DNA of 64,000 nucleotides from Chitinophagaceae bacterium (lineage in GTDB: Bacteria > Bacteroidota > Bacteroidia > Chitinophagales > Chitinophagaceae), in NCBI GenBank assembly GCA_022841365.1, contig JALHRP010000002.1:105172-169171 (forward strand), in the 5' to 3' direction. Under the pieces are notes generated by a model. It saw only the letters and a program-made list of their open reading frames with translations, was not told where the DNA came from and did not search any database. The position numbers and the translations under genes were made by a program. Of the stretch, positions 1-7,206 are shown piece by piece. Each line of letters opens with the position of its first letter. Position 1 is the stretch's first letter.

Positions 1-1
1 A

Positions 2-397
2 ACAGATTTGTTGAATTGGGGTGGTACCGGATTTAATTTTGTTAACGCTAAACAAATCCTATCAGCAAATAAAGTTTGGGGAGCCGTTGAGTTCAGAATA
101 TATAATGACAAATTGAATTTATATGAAGAAGTAACAGATACAACCGCCCGGAGTAAAATTGGAAAAGAGATTTCACCTGTTAATCTAGTTACTTCAGATG
201 ATCCGCCTGTATTCATTTTGCATGGCGATGCTGACGCTACAGTTCCTTTACAGCAATCACAATCCATTATTGCAAAGTTTAATGAAGCATCAGTTCCCAA
301 TCGGTTTGTCATTAAGAAAGGCGGCAAACATAATCCATTTGATATGAATCCCGAATGGCAGGAGTTTGCTGATTGGTTTGATAAATATTTGAAATAG
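2..397 (+). CDS. Alpha/beta-hydrolase (esterase-like), C-terminal part only
   Basis: This is the C-terminal 130 or so residues of an alpha/beta-hydrolase of the acetyl-esterase or prolyl-oligopeptidase type. The frame is open to the left edge, so the true start and the nucleophile serine are outside the window. What remains shows the end of the fold: FILHGDADATVPLQQS carries the catalytic-acid loop (HGDxDxxVP) and GGKHNPF carries the catalytic histidine. The last helix ends FADWFDKYLK, typical of the family. The substrate cannot be inferred. The TTG at position 8 is not a credible start. Confidence 0.75.
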   Translation, partial: TDLLNWGGTGFNFVNAKQILSANKVWGAVEFRIYNDKLNLYEEVTDTTARSKIGKEISPVNLVTSDDPPVFILHGDADATVPLQQSQSIIAKFNEASVPNRFVIKKGGKHNPFDMNPEWQEFADWFDKYLK

Positions 398-542
398 GAT
401 GGCTGATACGTTTTGTTTGTTTCTTACATTACATTCATCAAAGTATAAGGGAAAAAAGAGTTTAATAAACTTTGGCAAAGTTTAAAGTGAATGATTATGT
501 TTTTGTACATCGTTCAAAACTTTGCCAAAGTTGATGTACCCG

Positions 543-2105
543 TTAAAACCAACCACTCTTTTTTCTTCTTGTACTTCTACCACCCAGCCCCAATGCACCC
601 AACAAACTTCTTGTAATAACATTGGCCGCTGTTCGTCCAACCTGTTTTACAGTAGGGTTATCAAAGAATCCTTTATCTTCTTTTACAGTTTTCTTTTCTT
701 CTTTTGCTTCTGTAACTTCTTCTTCGGCAGCTTTTGTTTTTTCTGCCGCTTCTTCTAATTTGGCAGTAATCATTTCATGTGCACTTTCACTGTCAATCGT
801 CTCTGCATATTTTTTTTCCAGTTTACTTTTTGCCAGCAGCGTATCAATTTCTGTTTCTTCCAGAATATCCATACGGCTGCGGGGAGGAGCCAGCATGGTA
901 TGCACTAACGGAGTAGGTATTCCCTTTTCGTTTAACATTGTAATAAATGCTTCACCAATACCAAGCTGTGTTAATAATTCATCCACCTGATAATAGTCAC
1001 TTTCAGGATAGTTCTGCGCAGCCTGTTTAATTACTTTACGATCGGCTGCTGTAAACGCTCTTAATGCATGCTGTACTTTTAAACCAAGCTGTGCCAGCAC
1101 ACTTGCCGGTACATCCTGCGGATTTTGTGTACAGAAAAAGATGCCCACTCCTTTTGAACGGATGAGTTTAATCACTGTTTCAATCTGCTGCAGCAAAGCT
1201 TCATTGGCTTCCTGAAAAACCAAGTGTGCTTCATCAATAAACAAAACAAGTTTCGGTTTATCCATATCGCCTTCTTCGGGCAATGATGCATAAAGCTCGG
1301 CCAGTAAACTCAACATGAAGGTGGAGAATAATTTCGGACGATCCTGTAACTCCATTACACGAATGATGCTGATGACTCCTCTTCCATCATCACTGATGCG
1401 CATTAAATCCTCTACCTCAAAACTGGGTTCACCAAAAAAAGCATCGGCACCCTGTTGCTGCAGTTCAATTACTTTACGCAGAATGGTTCCTGTAGATGAA
1501 GTGGAAATTTTACCATAATCTTTTTCCAATGCACTCTTTCCTTCATCACTGATGTATTGTATGGTTTTGATAAAATCTTTCAAATCGAGCAGCGGCATTT
1601 TATTGTCATCACAAAATTTAAAGATCATGGCAACAATGCCCTGCTGTGTATCATTTAAACCTAAAATTTTTGAGAGAAGGATGGGACCAAACTCACTGAC
1701 GGTAGCCCGCAGACGAACACCTTTTTTATCATCGCTCAGCGTCATCAGTTCAACAGGATAAGCAGCCGGCTTGTATTCGCCGCCAATCATTTTAATGCGC
1801 TCTTCAATTTTTGCATTGCTGTTTCCTGCAGCTGCAATACCACTGAGATCGCCTTTAATATCCATTAATACAACAGGCACACTTGCATCGCTCAAACCTT
1901 CGGCAAGTACCTGCAGCGTTTTTGTTTTACCTGTTCCTGTAGCACCAGCAATTAAACCATGTCGGTTCATGGTTTTTAATGCCAGTGCAACATGTGCATC
2001 CTTTATTACTTCTGTTCCCAGCATGGCTGCACCCAGGCGGAATGATTCGCCTTTGAACGTATAGCCATCTTTTATGATTTGTATAAACTGATCTTTATCT
2101 GCCAT
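543..2105 (-). CDS. HerA/YjgR-like helicase (DUF853 family ATPase)
   Basis: A 520-residue HerA-type P-loop ATPase of the DUF853/YjgR family, which is related to the HerA-FtsK superfamily of DNA-pumping ATPases; its cellular role is poorly known. Walker A is GATGTGKT at residues 54-61 and Walker B is LVLFIDEAH at about 287-294. A glutamine-rich sensor region (FFCTQNPQDVP) follows. Residues from about 415 to 475 are rich in Lys and Glu and probably form a coiled coil. The C-terminus ends in a basic Arg/Lys patch (STRRKKSGWF) that could touch nucleic acid. It stands alone, and the length fits the family. Confidence 0.88.
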   Translation of the reverse strand: MADKDQFIQIIKDGYTFKGESFRLGAAMLGTEVIKDAHVALALKTMNRHGLIAGATGTGKTKTLQVLAEGLSDASVPVVLMDIKGDLSGIAAAGNSNAKIEERIKMIGGEYKPAAYPVELMTLSDDKKGVRLRATVSEFGPILLSKILGLNDTQQGIVAMIFKFCDDNKMPLLDLKDFIKTIQYISDEGKSALEKDYGKISTSSTGTILRKVIELQQQGADAFFGEPSFEVEDLMRISDDGRGVISIIRVMELQDRPKLFSTFMLSLLAELYASLPEEGDMDKPKLVLFIDEAHLVFQEANEALLQQIETVIKLIRSKGVGIFFCTQNPQDVPASVLAQLGLKVQHALRAFTAADRKVIKQAAQNYPESDYYQVDELLTQLGIGEAFITMLNEKGIPTPLVHTMLAPPRSRMDILEETEIDTLLAKSKLEKKYAETIDSESAHEMITAKLEEAAEKTKAAEEEVTEAKEEKKTVKEDKGFFDNPTVKQVGRTAANVITRSLLGALGLGGRSTRRKKSGWF

Positions 2106-2140
2106 AAAAAAATTTATGGAAAGTTAAGATTTTGACTGTA

Positions 2141-2257
2141 ATGATCATGGAAAGAAATGCTGTTGTTGAAAAACAATTACCCGTATTGCAGAACATATAT
2201 ACTGCCATTAGTTTTACTGTTGTGTTTCAGTTTTGGTTTTCAATCGTTTTGGTTTAA
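2141..2257 (+). CDS. Possible small membrane protein, 38 aa
   Basis: Between the divergent HerA-like gene and the next lipoprotein gene there is a 38-codon open frame on the plus strand, with ATGs at 2141 and 2147. About 15 polar N-terminal residues precede a hydrophobic stretch (IYTAISFTVVFQFWFSIVLV) long enough for one transmembrane helix. The stop at 2255-2257 is followed directly by a GC hairpin and a T-run, as expected of a transcription unit that ends there. No other plus-strand gene upstream would need this terminator. I do not recognise a family. It may instead be a non-coding transcript, and expression is unproven. Confidence 0.35.
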   Translation: MIMERNAVVEKQLPVLQNIYTAISFTVVFQFWFSIVLV

Positions 2258-2284
2258 CGCTGCTTGCAAGGCAGCATTTTTTTT
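2258..2284 (+). terminator. Rho-independent terminator of the small ORF
   Basis: Stem GCTGC (2259-2263) pairs with GCAGC (2271-2275) over a 7-nt loop, followed by a run of T at 2277-2284. The stem is short but the T-run is strong. Confidence 0.5.
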
Positions 2285-2316
2285 ATACCACTTTTGGGTA
2301 TCACCTGAATTGGGTA

Positions 2317-2347
2317 TTGCACAGGGAGACTGAGCAAAATACTTTTG
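2317..2347 (+). promoter_or_regulatory. Bacteroidota-type promoter for the 2385 lipoprotein
   Basis: TACTTTTG at 2340-2347 matches the Bacteroidota -7 box TAnnTTTG exactly. A TTG (2317-2319) lies 20 nt upstream, at the spacing expected for the -33 box. Transcription would start near 2354, about 30 nt before the ATG at 2385. Confidence 0.6.
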
Positions 2348-2384
2348 CAACAGACAACCATTTTAAACCTTAATCTATTGACAC

Positions 2385-2783
2385 ATGAAAAAATTAATCG
2401 GCGTTTTATTACTCGGCAGTTTAGTTCTTATCTCCTGCAAAAAAGAAAGTTGCCCTGCACCTGAATCTCCTACGATTGTTGGTTTCTGGACAGGTAAATA
2501 CGGCAGCACTTCTGCATACCCTTCACAAGGATATTCAGCTTTGTTTCGTGCAAACGGAACGGTACGTTTTTTTGACGGCACCGATACCACAACAGCAAGT
2601 AAAGCAGAAGGCACCTACACCGTTAGTGGTAATACAGTAACTTCTACTTACACGTATCTGGTAGGTTCGTTCCAGTACTCGGTTTCTTCAACAGTTGATG
2701 CCAAATTCACTTTTCTGGAAGGCACATACGGCAGTGGCTTAAATACCACAAATGGCGGCAGATGGTTTATGAATAAAAAGTAA
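2385..2783 (+). CDS. Lipoprotein, lipocalin-like, unknown function
   Basis: A 132-residue secreted lipoprotein. The N-terminus is a lipoprotein signal peptide with the lipobox LISC, so the mature protein starts at Cys18. The mature region (IVGFWTGKYGSTSAY, GTVRFFDG, AEGTYTVSGNTVTSTYTY) has the alternating beta-strand and glycine pattern of small lipocalin-like domains found in Bacteroidota lipoproteins. The lipid and substrate are unknown. It is a single-gene unit with its own promoter at 2317-2347 and a terminator at 2817-2844. Confidence 0.8.
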   Translation: MKKLIGVLLLGSLVLISCKKESCPAPESPTIVGFWTGKYGSTSAYPSQGYSALFRANGTVRFFDGTDTTTASKAEGTYTVSGNTVTSTYTYLVGSFQYSVSSTVDAKFTFLEGTYGSGLNTTNGGRWFMNKK

Positions 2784-2816
2784 AACCTGGTTATCCATTT
2801 CAATTTTTCAAACTCA

Positions 2817-2844
2817 GCATCCTGCAAAACAGGATGCTTTTTTA
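2817..2844 (+). terminator. Rho-independent terminator after lipoprotein gene
   Basis: Perfect 8-bp stem GCATCCTG (2817-2824) / CAGGATGC (2830-2837) with loop CAAAA and a T-run at 2838-2844. Confidence 0.85.
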
Positions 2845-3213
2845 TAACTCTTCGTCCCGTTCTAACATCAGGATAGCACTTTGTGGAACAATAAAATATT
2901 TATCGCCTTCATAAATCACTTCTGTTGCTCCACTCATTAAAAAAATTGCCAGATCACCTTCTTTTGCCTGCAATGGAACATACTTTACCTGCTCCTCTTC
3001 ATTTTTCCACGGCTCATCATCAACAGGCATGGGTATGGCATAACCTGGGCCGGTTTTAATAATATAACCCTGCTGTACTTTTTCCCTTTCCTGTACACCC
3101 GGCGGAAGGTACAAACCGCTGGCGGTTTGCTCGTTTGGTTTTGTTGGCTTAATGAGTAAGCGATCGCCTATTACAATCAGTTTCTTAAAACGGTTATCGG
3201 CTGTTATACGCAT
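2842..3213 (-). CDS. GroES-like co-chaperonin family protein
   Basis: A 123-residue Cpn10/GroES-fold protein. The pattern VIGDRLLIKPTKPNEQTASGLYLPPG followed by VQQGYIIKTGPG and GDLAIFLMSGATEVIYEGDKYFIVPQSAILM matches the GroES beta-barrel, including its mobile-loop region. It is longer than canonical GroES (about 95 residues) because of an extra segment around residues 60-80. No groEL is next to it, so this is more likely the second, divergent GroES-like protein seen in many Bacteroidota than the main chaperonin partner. Its client or partner is unknown. Confidence 0.8.
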   Translation of the reverse strand: MRITADNRFKKLIVIGDRLLIKPTKPNEQTASGLYLPPGVQEREKVQQGYIIKTGPGYAIPMPVDDEPWKNEEEQVKYVPLQAKEGDLAIFLMSGATEVIYEGDKYFIVPQSAILMLERDEEL

Positions 3214-3377
3214 GAGAAATTTATTTAAACATCAAAAATAAGCAGGTTCCTGTCATGCAACAGTTTCTGCGTAATTTAGTCTTTCATGAAAACATCGTTT
3301 CTTTAACAAAAAATTATTGGCGCATTTGCAGGCAGCAGAAATGATTTATCTTTATTTGTCACACTAAATACGAAACA

Positions 3378-4076
3378 ATGGAAGAAGTAAAATCTAAAGT
3401 ATTATTGGTAGAAGACGACAGCAGTTTTGGAAATGTGTTAAAGAATTATCTGGAGTTAAACGATTTTGATGTAACCCTTGAGCGTGACGGACGTTTAGGT
3501 CTTGCAGCGTTTCAAAGGGAAAAGTTTGACATCTGTCTGCTGGATGTAATGATGCCGCATGTGGATGGTTTTACACTGGCTGAAGATATCCGTGATATTG
3601 ATCCTGATGTTCCTTTATTTTTCCTGAGTGCAAAAACGATGAAGGATGATATTTTAACCGGTTACAAACTGGGAGCAGATGATTACATTACCAAACCGTT
3701 TGACAGTGAAGTGCTGTTAATGAAGATTAAAGCCATCCTGAAACGTAACGAAGAAACCAAACACGAAACAGAAAATAAAGAGTTTGATCTGGGTATTTAT
3801 CATTTTAATCCCAAGCTTCGCCAACTCATTGCAGCAGGCACTACCAATACACTCTCACCAAAAGAAAGTGAATTGCTCCGCATGCTTTGCGAATACAAGA
3901 ACGATCTGTTGCCAAGAGAAACAGCGCTGAAACGTATCTGGGGAAGTGATACCTATTTCAACGGACGCAGCATGGATGTGTACATTGCAAAACTCCGTAA
4001 ATATTTAAAAGAAGATCCGAAAGTAGAAATCGTAAACATTCACGGAAATGGTTTCCGCTTAGTGGTTTCTGAATAA
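3378..4076 (+). CDS. OmpR-family response regulator, RprY-like
   Basis: A 232-residue two-component response regulator. The receiver domain (about residues 6-120) has the acidic pair D13/D14, the phosphoacceptor D56 in LLDVMMP, and the conserved lysine in ITKPF. The C-terminal winged-helix domain (about 130-230) ends in VNIHGNGFRLV, typical of OmpR/PhoB DNA-binding domains. The sequence closely resembles Bacteroidota RprY regulators. No histidine kinase gene is adjacent, so it is an orphan in this window and its signal is unknown. Confidence 0.9.
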   Translation: MEEVKSKVLLVEDDSSFGNVLKNYLELNDFDVTLERDGRLGLAAFQREKFDICLLDVMMPHVDGFTLAEDIRDIDPDVPLFFLSAKTMKDDILTGYKLGADDYITKPFDSEVLLMKIKAILKRNEETKHETENKEFDLGIYHFNPKLRQLIAAGTTNTLSPKESELLRMLCEYKNDLLPRETALKRIWGSDTYFNGRSMDVYIAKLRKYLKEDPKVEIVNIHGNGFRLVVSE

Positions 4077-4090
4077 TGTTATTCATTGAT

Positions 4091-4127
4091 AAAAAAAATC
4101 CACCGATAGCCCGGTGGATTTTTTTTA
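4091..4127. terminator. Bidirectional terminator between response regulator and engB
   Basis: Stem ATCCACCG (4098-4105) / CGGTGGAT (4112-4119), flanked by an A-run at 4091-4098 and a T-run at 4119-4127. It can serve the convergent genes on both sides. Confidence 0.85.
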
Positions 4128-4171
4128 TTAGTACGCCGTGGTTGCTTTCTTACCGACCACACTTGATTCAT

Positions 4172-4843
4172 TTATTTTTTTACCATCTTTCCTGCTGCCA
4201 TCGTTTCCTGCTTTGCAACTTTTACAACCGTATTCAATTGTTCAATAAAGGCAAGCATTTGTTTGCGTCCTGAATATTTTACTGCAGATGATACAAAATG
4301 CGGAGGCAGTTCAACCCAATGCTCACCCAATGCAGATAAAAAAGATTTTACGGTTGCCGATACTTCTTTTTGAGTACTCTTATCGGCTTTGGTAAATACA
4401 ATGGCAAAGGGAATTTTCCATTCGCCCAGTTGATTGATAAAGCTGATATCAATTTCCTGTGGTTTATGACGGCTGTCGATCAACACAAATAAGTTCAACA
4501 AATTTTCACGCTGGCGGATATAATTCTCAATCATTTTAATCCACTGCTTCCGTTTACCCATACCAACTTTTGCATAACCATATCCCGGCAAATCAACCAG
4601 ATACCAATCGTTTACCTTGTGCGATTTCTCATCAATACTTTCAATCACAAAATGATTGATCATTTGTGTCTTACCAGGCGATCCGCTGGTTTTAGCCAGC
4701 TTCTGGTTATTGCAGATCATGTTGATGAGTGATGATTTGCCTACATTACTTCTGCCGATAAACGCATATTCAGGCTTATCTGCTTTGGGGCATTTATCAA
4801 CCGATGGGCTGCTGATAACATATGTTGCACTTTTTATAATCAC
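4172..4843 (-). CDS. engB: Ribosome biogenesis GTP-binding protein EngB/YsxC
   Basis: A 223-residue EngB (YihA/YsxC) GTPase, needed for assembly of the large ribosomal subunit. G1 is GRSNVGKS at 30-37, G3 is DLPGYG at 84-89 and G4 is TKAD at 151-154. The KxxGxGK segment after G3 and the short C-terminal alpha-helical tail are as expected. Length is usual for the family (about 200). It reads convergently to the response regulator and shares a bidirectional terminator with it. Confidence 0.95.
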   Translation of the reverse strand: MIIKSATYVISSPSVDKCPKADKPEYAFIGRSNVGKSSLINMICNNQKLAKTSGSPGKTQMINHFVIESIDEKSHKVNDWYLVDLPGYGYAKVGMGKRKQWIKMIENYIRQRENLLNLFVLIDSRHKPQEIDISFINQLGEWKIPFAIVFTKADKSTQKEVSATVKSFLSALGEHWVELPPHFVSSAVKYSGRKQMLAFIEQLNTVVKVAKQETMAAGKMVKK

Positions 4844-4857
4844 GGGTGCAAGATAGT

Positions 4858-5005
4858 TTTAAAAGGTTAAAGGTTAAAGGTTAAGGGTTGAAGGTTAAGG
4901 GTGAGTAACAACAAGCAGCATTGCCATTATTTAATGTTGTAAAGATGATAAATGAAATTGAGAGGTTGATTTTGTACGCATAACCCCTAACTCATAACCC
5001 ATAAC
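4858..5005. repeat. Degenerate GGTTAA(A/G)G short repeats and their inverted counterparts
   Basis: At 4860-4905 a unit close to AAGGTTA is repeated about six times with small variations. At 4980-5003 the inverted sense appears as CCCCTAACTCATAACCC, so the two blocks could fold on each other. They fill the gap between engB and ubiE and look like a dispersed intergenic repeat. The resemblance to telomere repeats is superficial. Confidence 0.5.
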
Positions 5006-5016
5006 TGTTCCCTCCT

Positions 5017-5024
5017 TACCTTTG
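5017..5024 (+). promoter_or_regulatory. Putative -7 box of the ubiE-porT unit
   Basis: TACCTTTG matches TAnnTTTG exactly and ends 7 nt before the ubiE ATG, which implies a very short or absent leader. No clear -33 box is at the usual spacing. Confidence 0.4.
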
Positions 5025-5031
5025 CCATCCC

Positions 5032-5775
5032 ATGGCGGAAAAATATTTACACGACGAAGTAGTACCCGATGCCAGCTCTGCTGATACCAAGAAAAAGCAG
5101 GTGGCACAGATGTTTGATGAAATTGCTCCACGGTATGATGTGCTCAACCGTTTTCTGTCGGCAGGCATTGATGTAAGCTGGAGAAGAAAAGCACTCGCCA
5201 AATTAAAAGAGTTGAAGCCCAAACTGATGCTGGATGTAGCAACAGGCACCGGCGATGTGGCCATTATGGCTGCCCGTGAGTTGCGACCTGAAAAAATTAT
5301 TGGCATTGACATCAGTGAAAAAATGCTGGAAGGCGGCCGGGTGAAAGTGAGTGCCAAAGGCTTAGAGACCGTGATTGAGCTCAAAAGCGGCGACAGTGAA
5401 ACAATAAACTTTCCAGATGCCACGTTTGATGCAGTAACGGTAGCTTTTGGTGTACGCAATTTCGAAAACCTTGAAAAAGGCTTAAGCGAAATTCACCGTG
5501 TACTGAAGCCGGGAGGAAGATTGGTGGTGCTGGAATTTTCAAAACCATTGATCCCGGGATTCAGACAACTCTGCAATTTGTACATTGGTTTTATAACCCC
5601 ACGAATTGCCGGTACGGTGAGTAACAAAAAAGCATACCAATATCTGAACAACAGCATCAAAGCATTTCCAGAAGGAAAACAATTTGTTGCTGTTTTAAAT
5701 AAAATTGGATTTACCAACACTACATGCAAACCTCTTACGCTCGGCATATGCAGTATTTATTGCGGCGACAAATAA
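5032..5775 (+). CDS. ubiE: Demethylmenaquinone methyltransferase UbiE/MenG
   Basis: A 247-residue SAM-dependent methyltransferase that makes the last step of menaquinone synthesis (2-demethylmenaquinone to menaquinone). The SAM-binding motif is LDVATGTGD (about 67-75), and the UbiE signatures FDEIAPRYDVLNRFLSAG (28-45) and FGVRNFENLEKGLSEIHRV are clear. The length is right for the family. It overlaps the start of the downstream porT-like gene, so the two are probably co-transcribed. Menaquinone as the quinone fits a respiring Bacteroidota. Confidence 0.95.
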   Translation: MAEKYLHDEVVPDASSADTKKKQVAQMFDEIAPRYDVLNRFLSAGIDVSWRRKALAKLKELKPKLMLDVATGTGDVAIMAARELRPEKIIGIDISEKMLEGGRVKVSAKGLETVIELKSGDSETINFPDATFDAVTVAFGVRNFENLEKGLSEIHRVLKPGGRLVVLEFSKPLIPGFRQLCNLYIGFITPRIAGTVSNKKAYQYLNNSIKAFPEGKQFVAVLNKIGFTNTTCKPLTLGICSIYCGDK

Positions 5776-6464
5776 TCGTACTCTGTTTTCTTTTTGCATG
5801 TTGTTTCACTTCATTTGCACAAAAAGAAATCAATCTTCCCAATCATGAGGAGAAACCGTTTTATTTTGGGATAACATTGAGCGGTAACAGCTCATATTTT
5901 CAACTCAACCACTCTCCTAAATTTCTTCAAGACGATAGTGTGGCATTAGTATCACCTGTGAACAAAGGTGGTTTTGGTTTGGGATTGCTTGGCACCTTAC
6001 GTTTGGTGAATCATCTGGAAGCAAGAATTAATCCGCATCTCATTTTTGCTGCACGTGGTGTAAATTATTATCTCAATCATCCGTTAACAGGCGACAGTAA
6101 CTATCAGGAAAAAACCATTGAAAGTATTTATCTCAGTTTTCCCGTGCAGCTGAAATTCAGCAGCGACCGAATTCACAATTTCAGAGTGTATATTTTAGGT
6201 GGAGGTAAATATGAATTTGATTTGGCCAGCAACAGCCAGAGCCGCCGTGCAGAAGATCTGATAAAACTCAGCCGCTCAGCTTTTGGTTATGAAGCCGGTC
6301 TGGGCTTTCATTTTTATTTCCCCAGTTTTATTTTCAGTCCGGAAATTAAAATCAGTAATACGTTTGGCAGTGTACACAGCAAAGATCCCAACCTCATTTA
6401 CTCAAACGTAGTGGATCGTATGCAGGCAAGAATGATTGTGTTTAGTATTCATTTGGAAGGATAG
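5748..6464 (+). CDS. porT: PorT-like type IX secretion outer-membrane protein
   Basis: About 238 residues from the preferred ATG at 5748; an ATG at 5724 would add 8 residues in front of the signal peptide. A signal peptide (IIVLCFLFACCFTSFAQ) precedes an outer-membrane beta-barrel of the PorT type, with the phrases GITLSGNSSYFQLNHS and GFGLGLLGTLRL. PorT is needed for T9SS protein export, and the gene order ubiE-porT is conserved across Bacteroidota, which supports the call. The start lies inside the end of ubiE, a sign of translational coupling. T9SS cargo genes are found elsewhere in the window. Confidence 0.82.
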   Translation: MQYLLRRQIIVLCFLFACCFTSFAQKEINLPNHEEKPFYFGITLSGNSSYFQLNHSPKFLQDDSVALVSPVNKGGFGLGLLGTLRLVNHLEARINPHLIFAARGVNYYLNHPLTGDSNYQEKTIESIYLSFPVQLKFSSDRIHNFRVYILGGGKYEFDLASNSQSRRAEDLIKLSRSAFGYEAGLGFHFYFPSFIFSPEIKISNTFGSVHSKDPNLIYSNVVDRMQARMIVFSIHLEG

Positions 6465-6513
6465 TTTTCTGTTTTAGAATCTGGCTCAAACATTGACTTC
6501 AATATTTAATGAT

Positions 6514-7188
6514 ATGCGAGATTTCATAGTCATCTTCTTGTTCATTTTCCTACATCCATCCGCTAAAAGTCAATCAATTACTATTTCGACCTTCGAAAAA
6601 CAAGTGGTTTATGCAAATATCAAAAACCCCTTAAAAATTTCAGCATTTAATATTCGCCCAGAAAATATTGCTTTGAAAACAAGTAACGGAGTTATTGTGG
6701 TTGAAAACAGTATTTTTTACTGGATCCCAAATAAAGAAGATCAGGATGCTTCACTTCTAGTTTTCGATAAAGAAAACATATACACTGTTGACACTTTTAA
6801 ATTCATAGTATCATCAGCCGGAGCTCCTGATATAAGTTTGAAAGAAAGAATGCATCATTCAGGTCAACCAGATTGGAGTAAAATCACAAAGCTCGATTTG
6901 AAAATGCCAGATTGTTGTAGTCATTTAAAACTAGATACTCTTTGTAAAATTCTTTCGTTTGATCTATTAATTACGTATCCAAAAACAAATCAGAAAATTA
7001 TTGTTCATTCTGACAACGACTCAATACCTATTGAGTTTAAAGCGCTTATTGGCTCTTTTAGCCCAGGCGTTAGAATTGAGTTTACAAAAGTCAAAATGTA
7101 TGTGGCTTGGTATAAGCCTTCCATCTTTTATTTTGATGATTTCTTTAAATACTCAAACTTTAGAAGTATCTCTTTTACTATTTATTAA
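6514..7188 (+). CDS. Secreted protein resembling the C-terminal region of GldM/PorM
   Basis: A 224-residue protein from ATG 6514 (the upstream TTG at 6493 gives a poor leader). It has a signal peptide (MRDFIVIFLFIFLHPSAKSQ). The mature part starts with VVYANIKNPLKISAFNI, which resembles the beta-sandwich start of the third periplasmic domain of GldM (YxGxxNPxxIS). The end, GSFSPGVRIEFTKVK then a SIFYFDD segment, resembles the GldM C-terminal end (LxPGSRVxFExIK). There is no GldM transmembrane helix or coiled N-terminal domain. The match is by eye and the function is unknown. Base composition is more AT-rich than the neighbours. Position after porT may be meaningful or chance. Confidence 0.55.
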   Translation: MRDFIVIFLFIFLHPSAKSQSITISTFEKQVVYANIKNPLKISAFNIRPENIALKTSNGVIVVENSIFYWIPNKEDQDASLLVFDKENIYTVDTFKFIVSSAGAPDISLKERMHHSGQPDWSKITKLDLKMPDCCSHLKLDTLCKILSFDLLITYPKTNQKIIVHSDNDSIPIEFKALIGSFSPGVRIEFTKVKMYVAWYKPSIFYFDDFFKYSNFRSISFTIY

Positions 7189-7206
7189 TTAGTTACCTAA
7201 GAAACT

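Noticed and set aside
622-990. Plus-strand open frame inside the HerA-like gene
   Set aside because: It is a shadow of the minus-strand gene, rich in Ser and Phe, with no start context or homology.
4860-4907. Telomere-like or CRISPR repeat
   Set aside because: The units are short, degenerate and not spaced as a CRISPR array; a dispersed intergenic repeat explains them.
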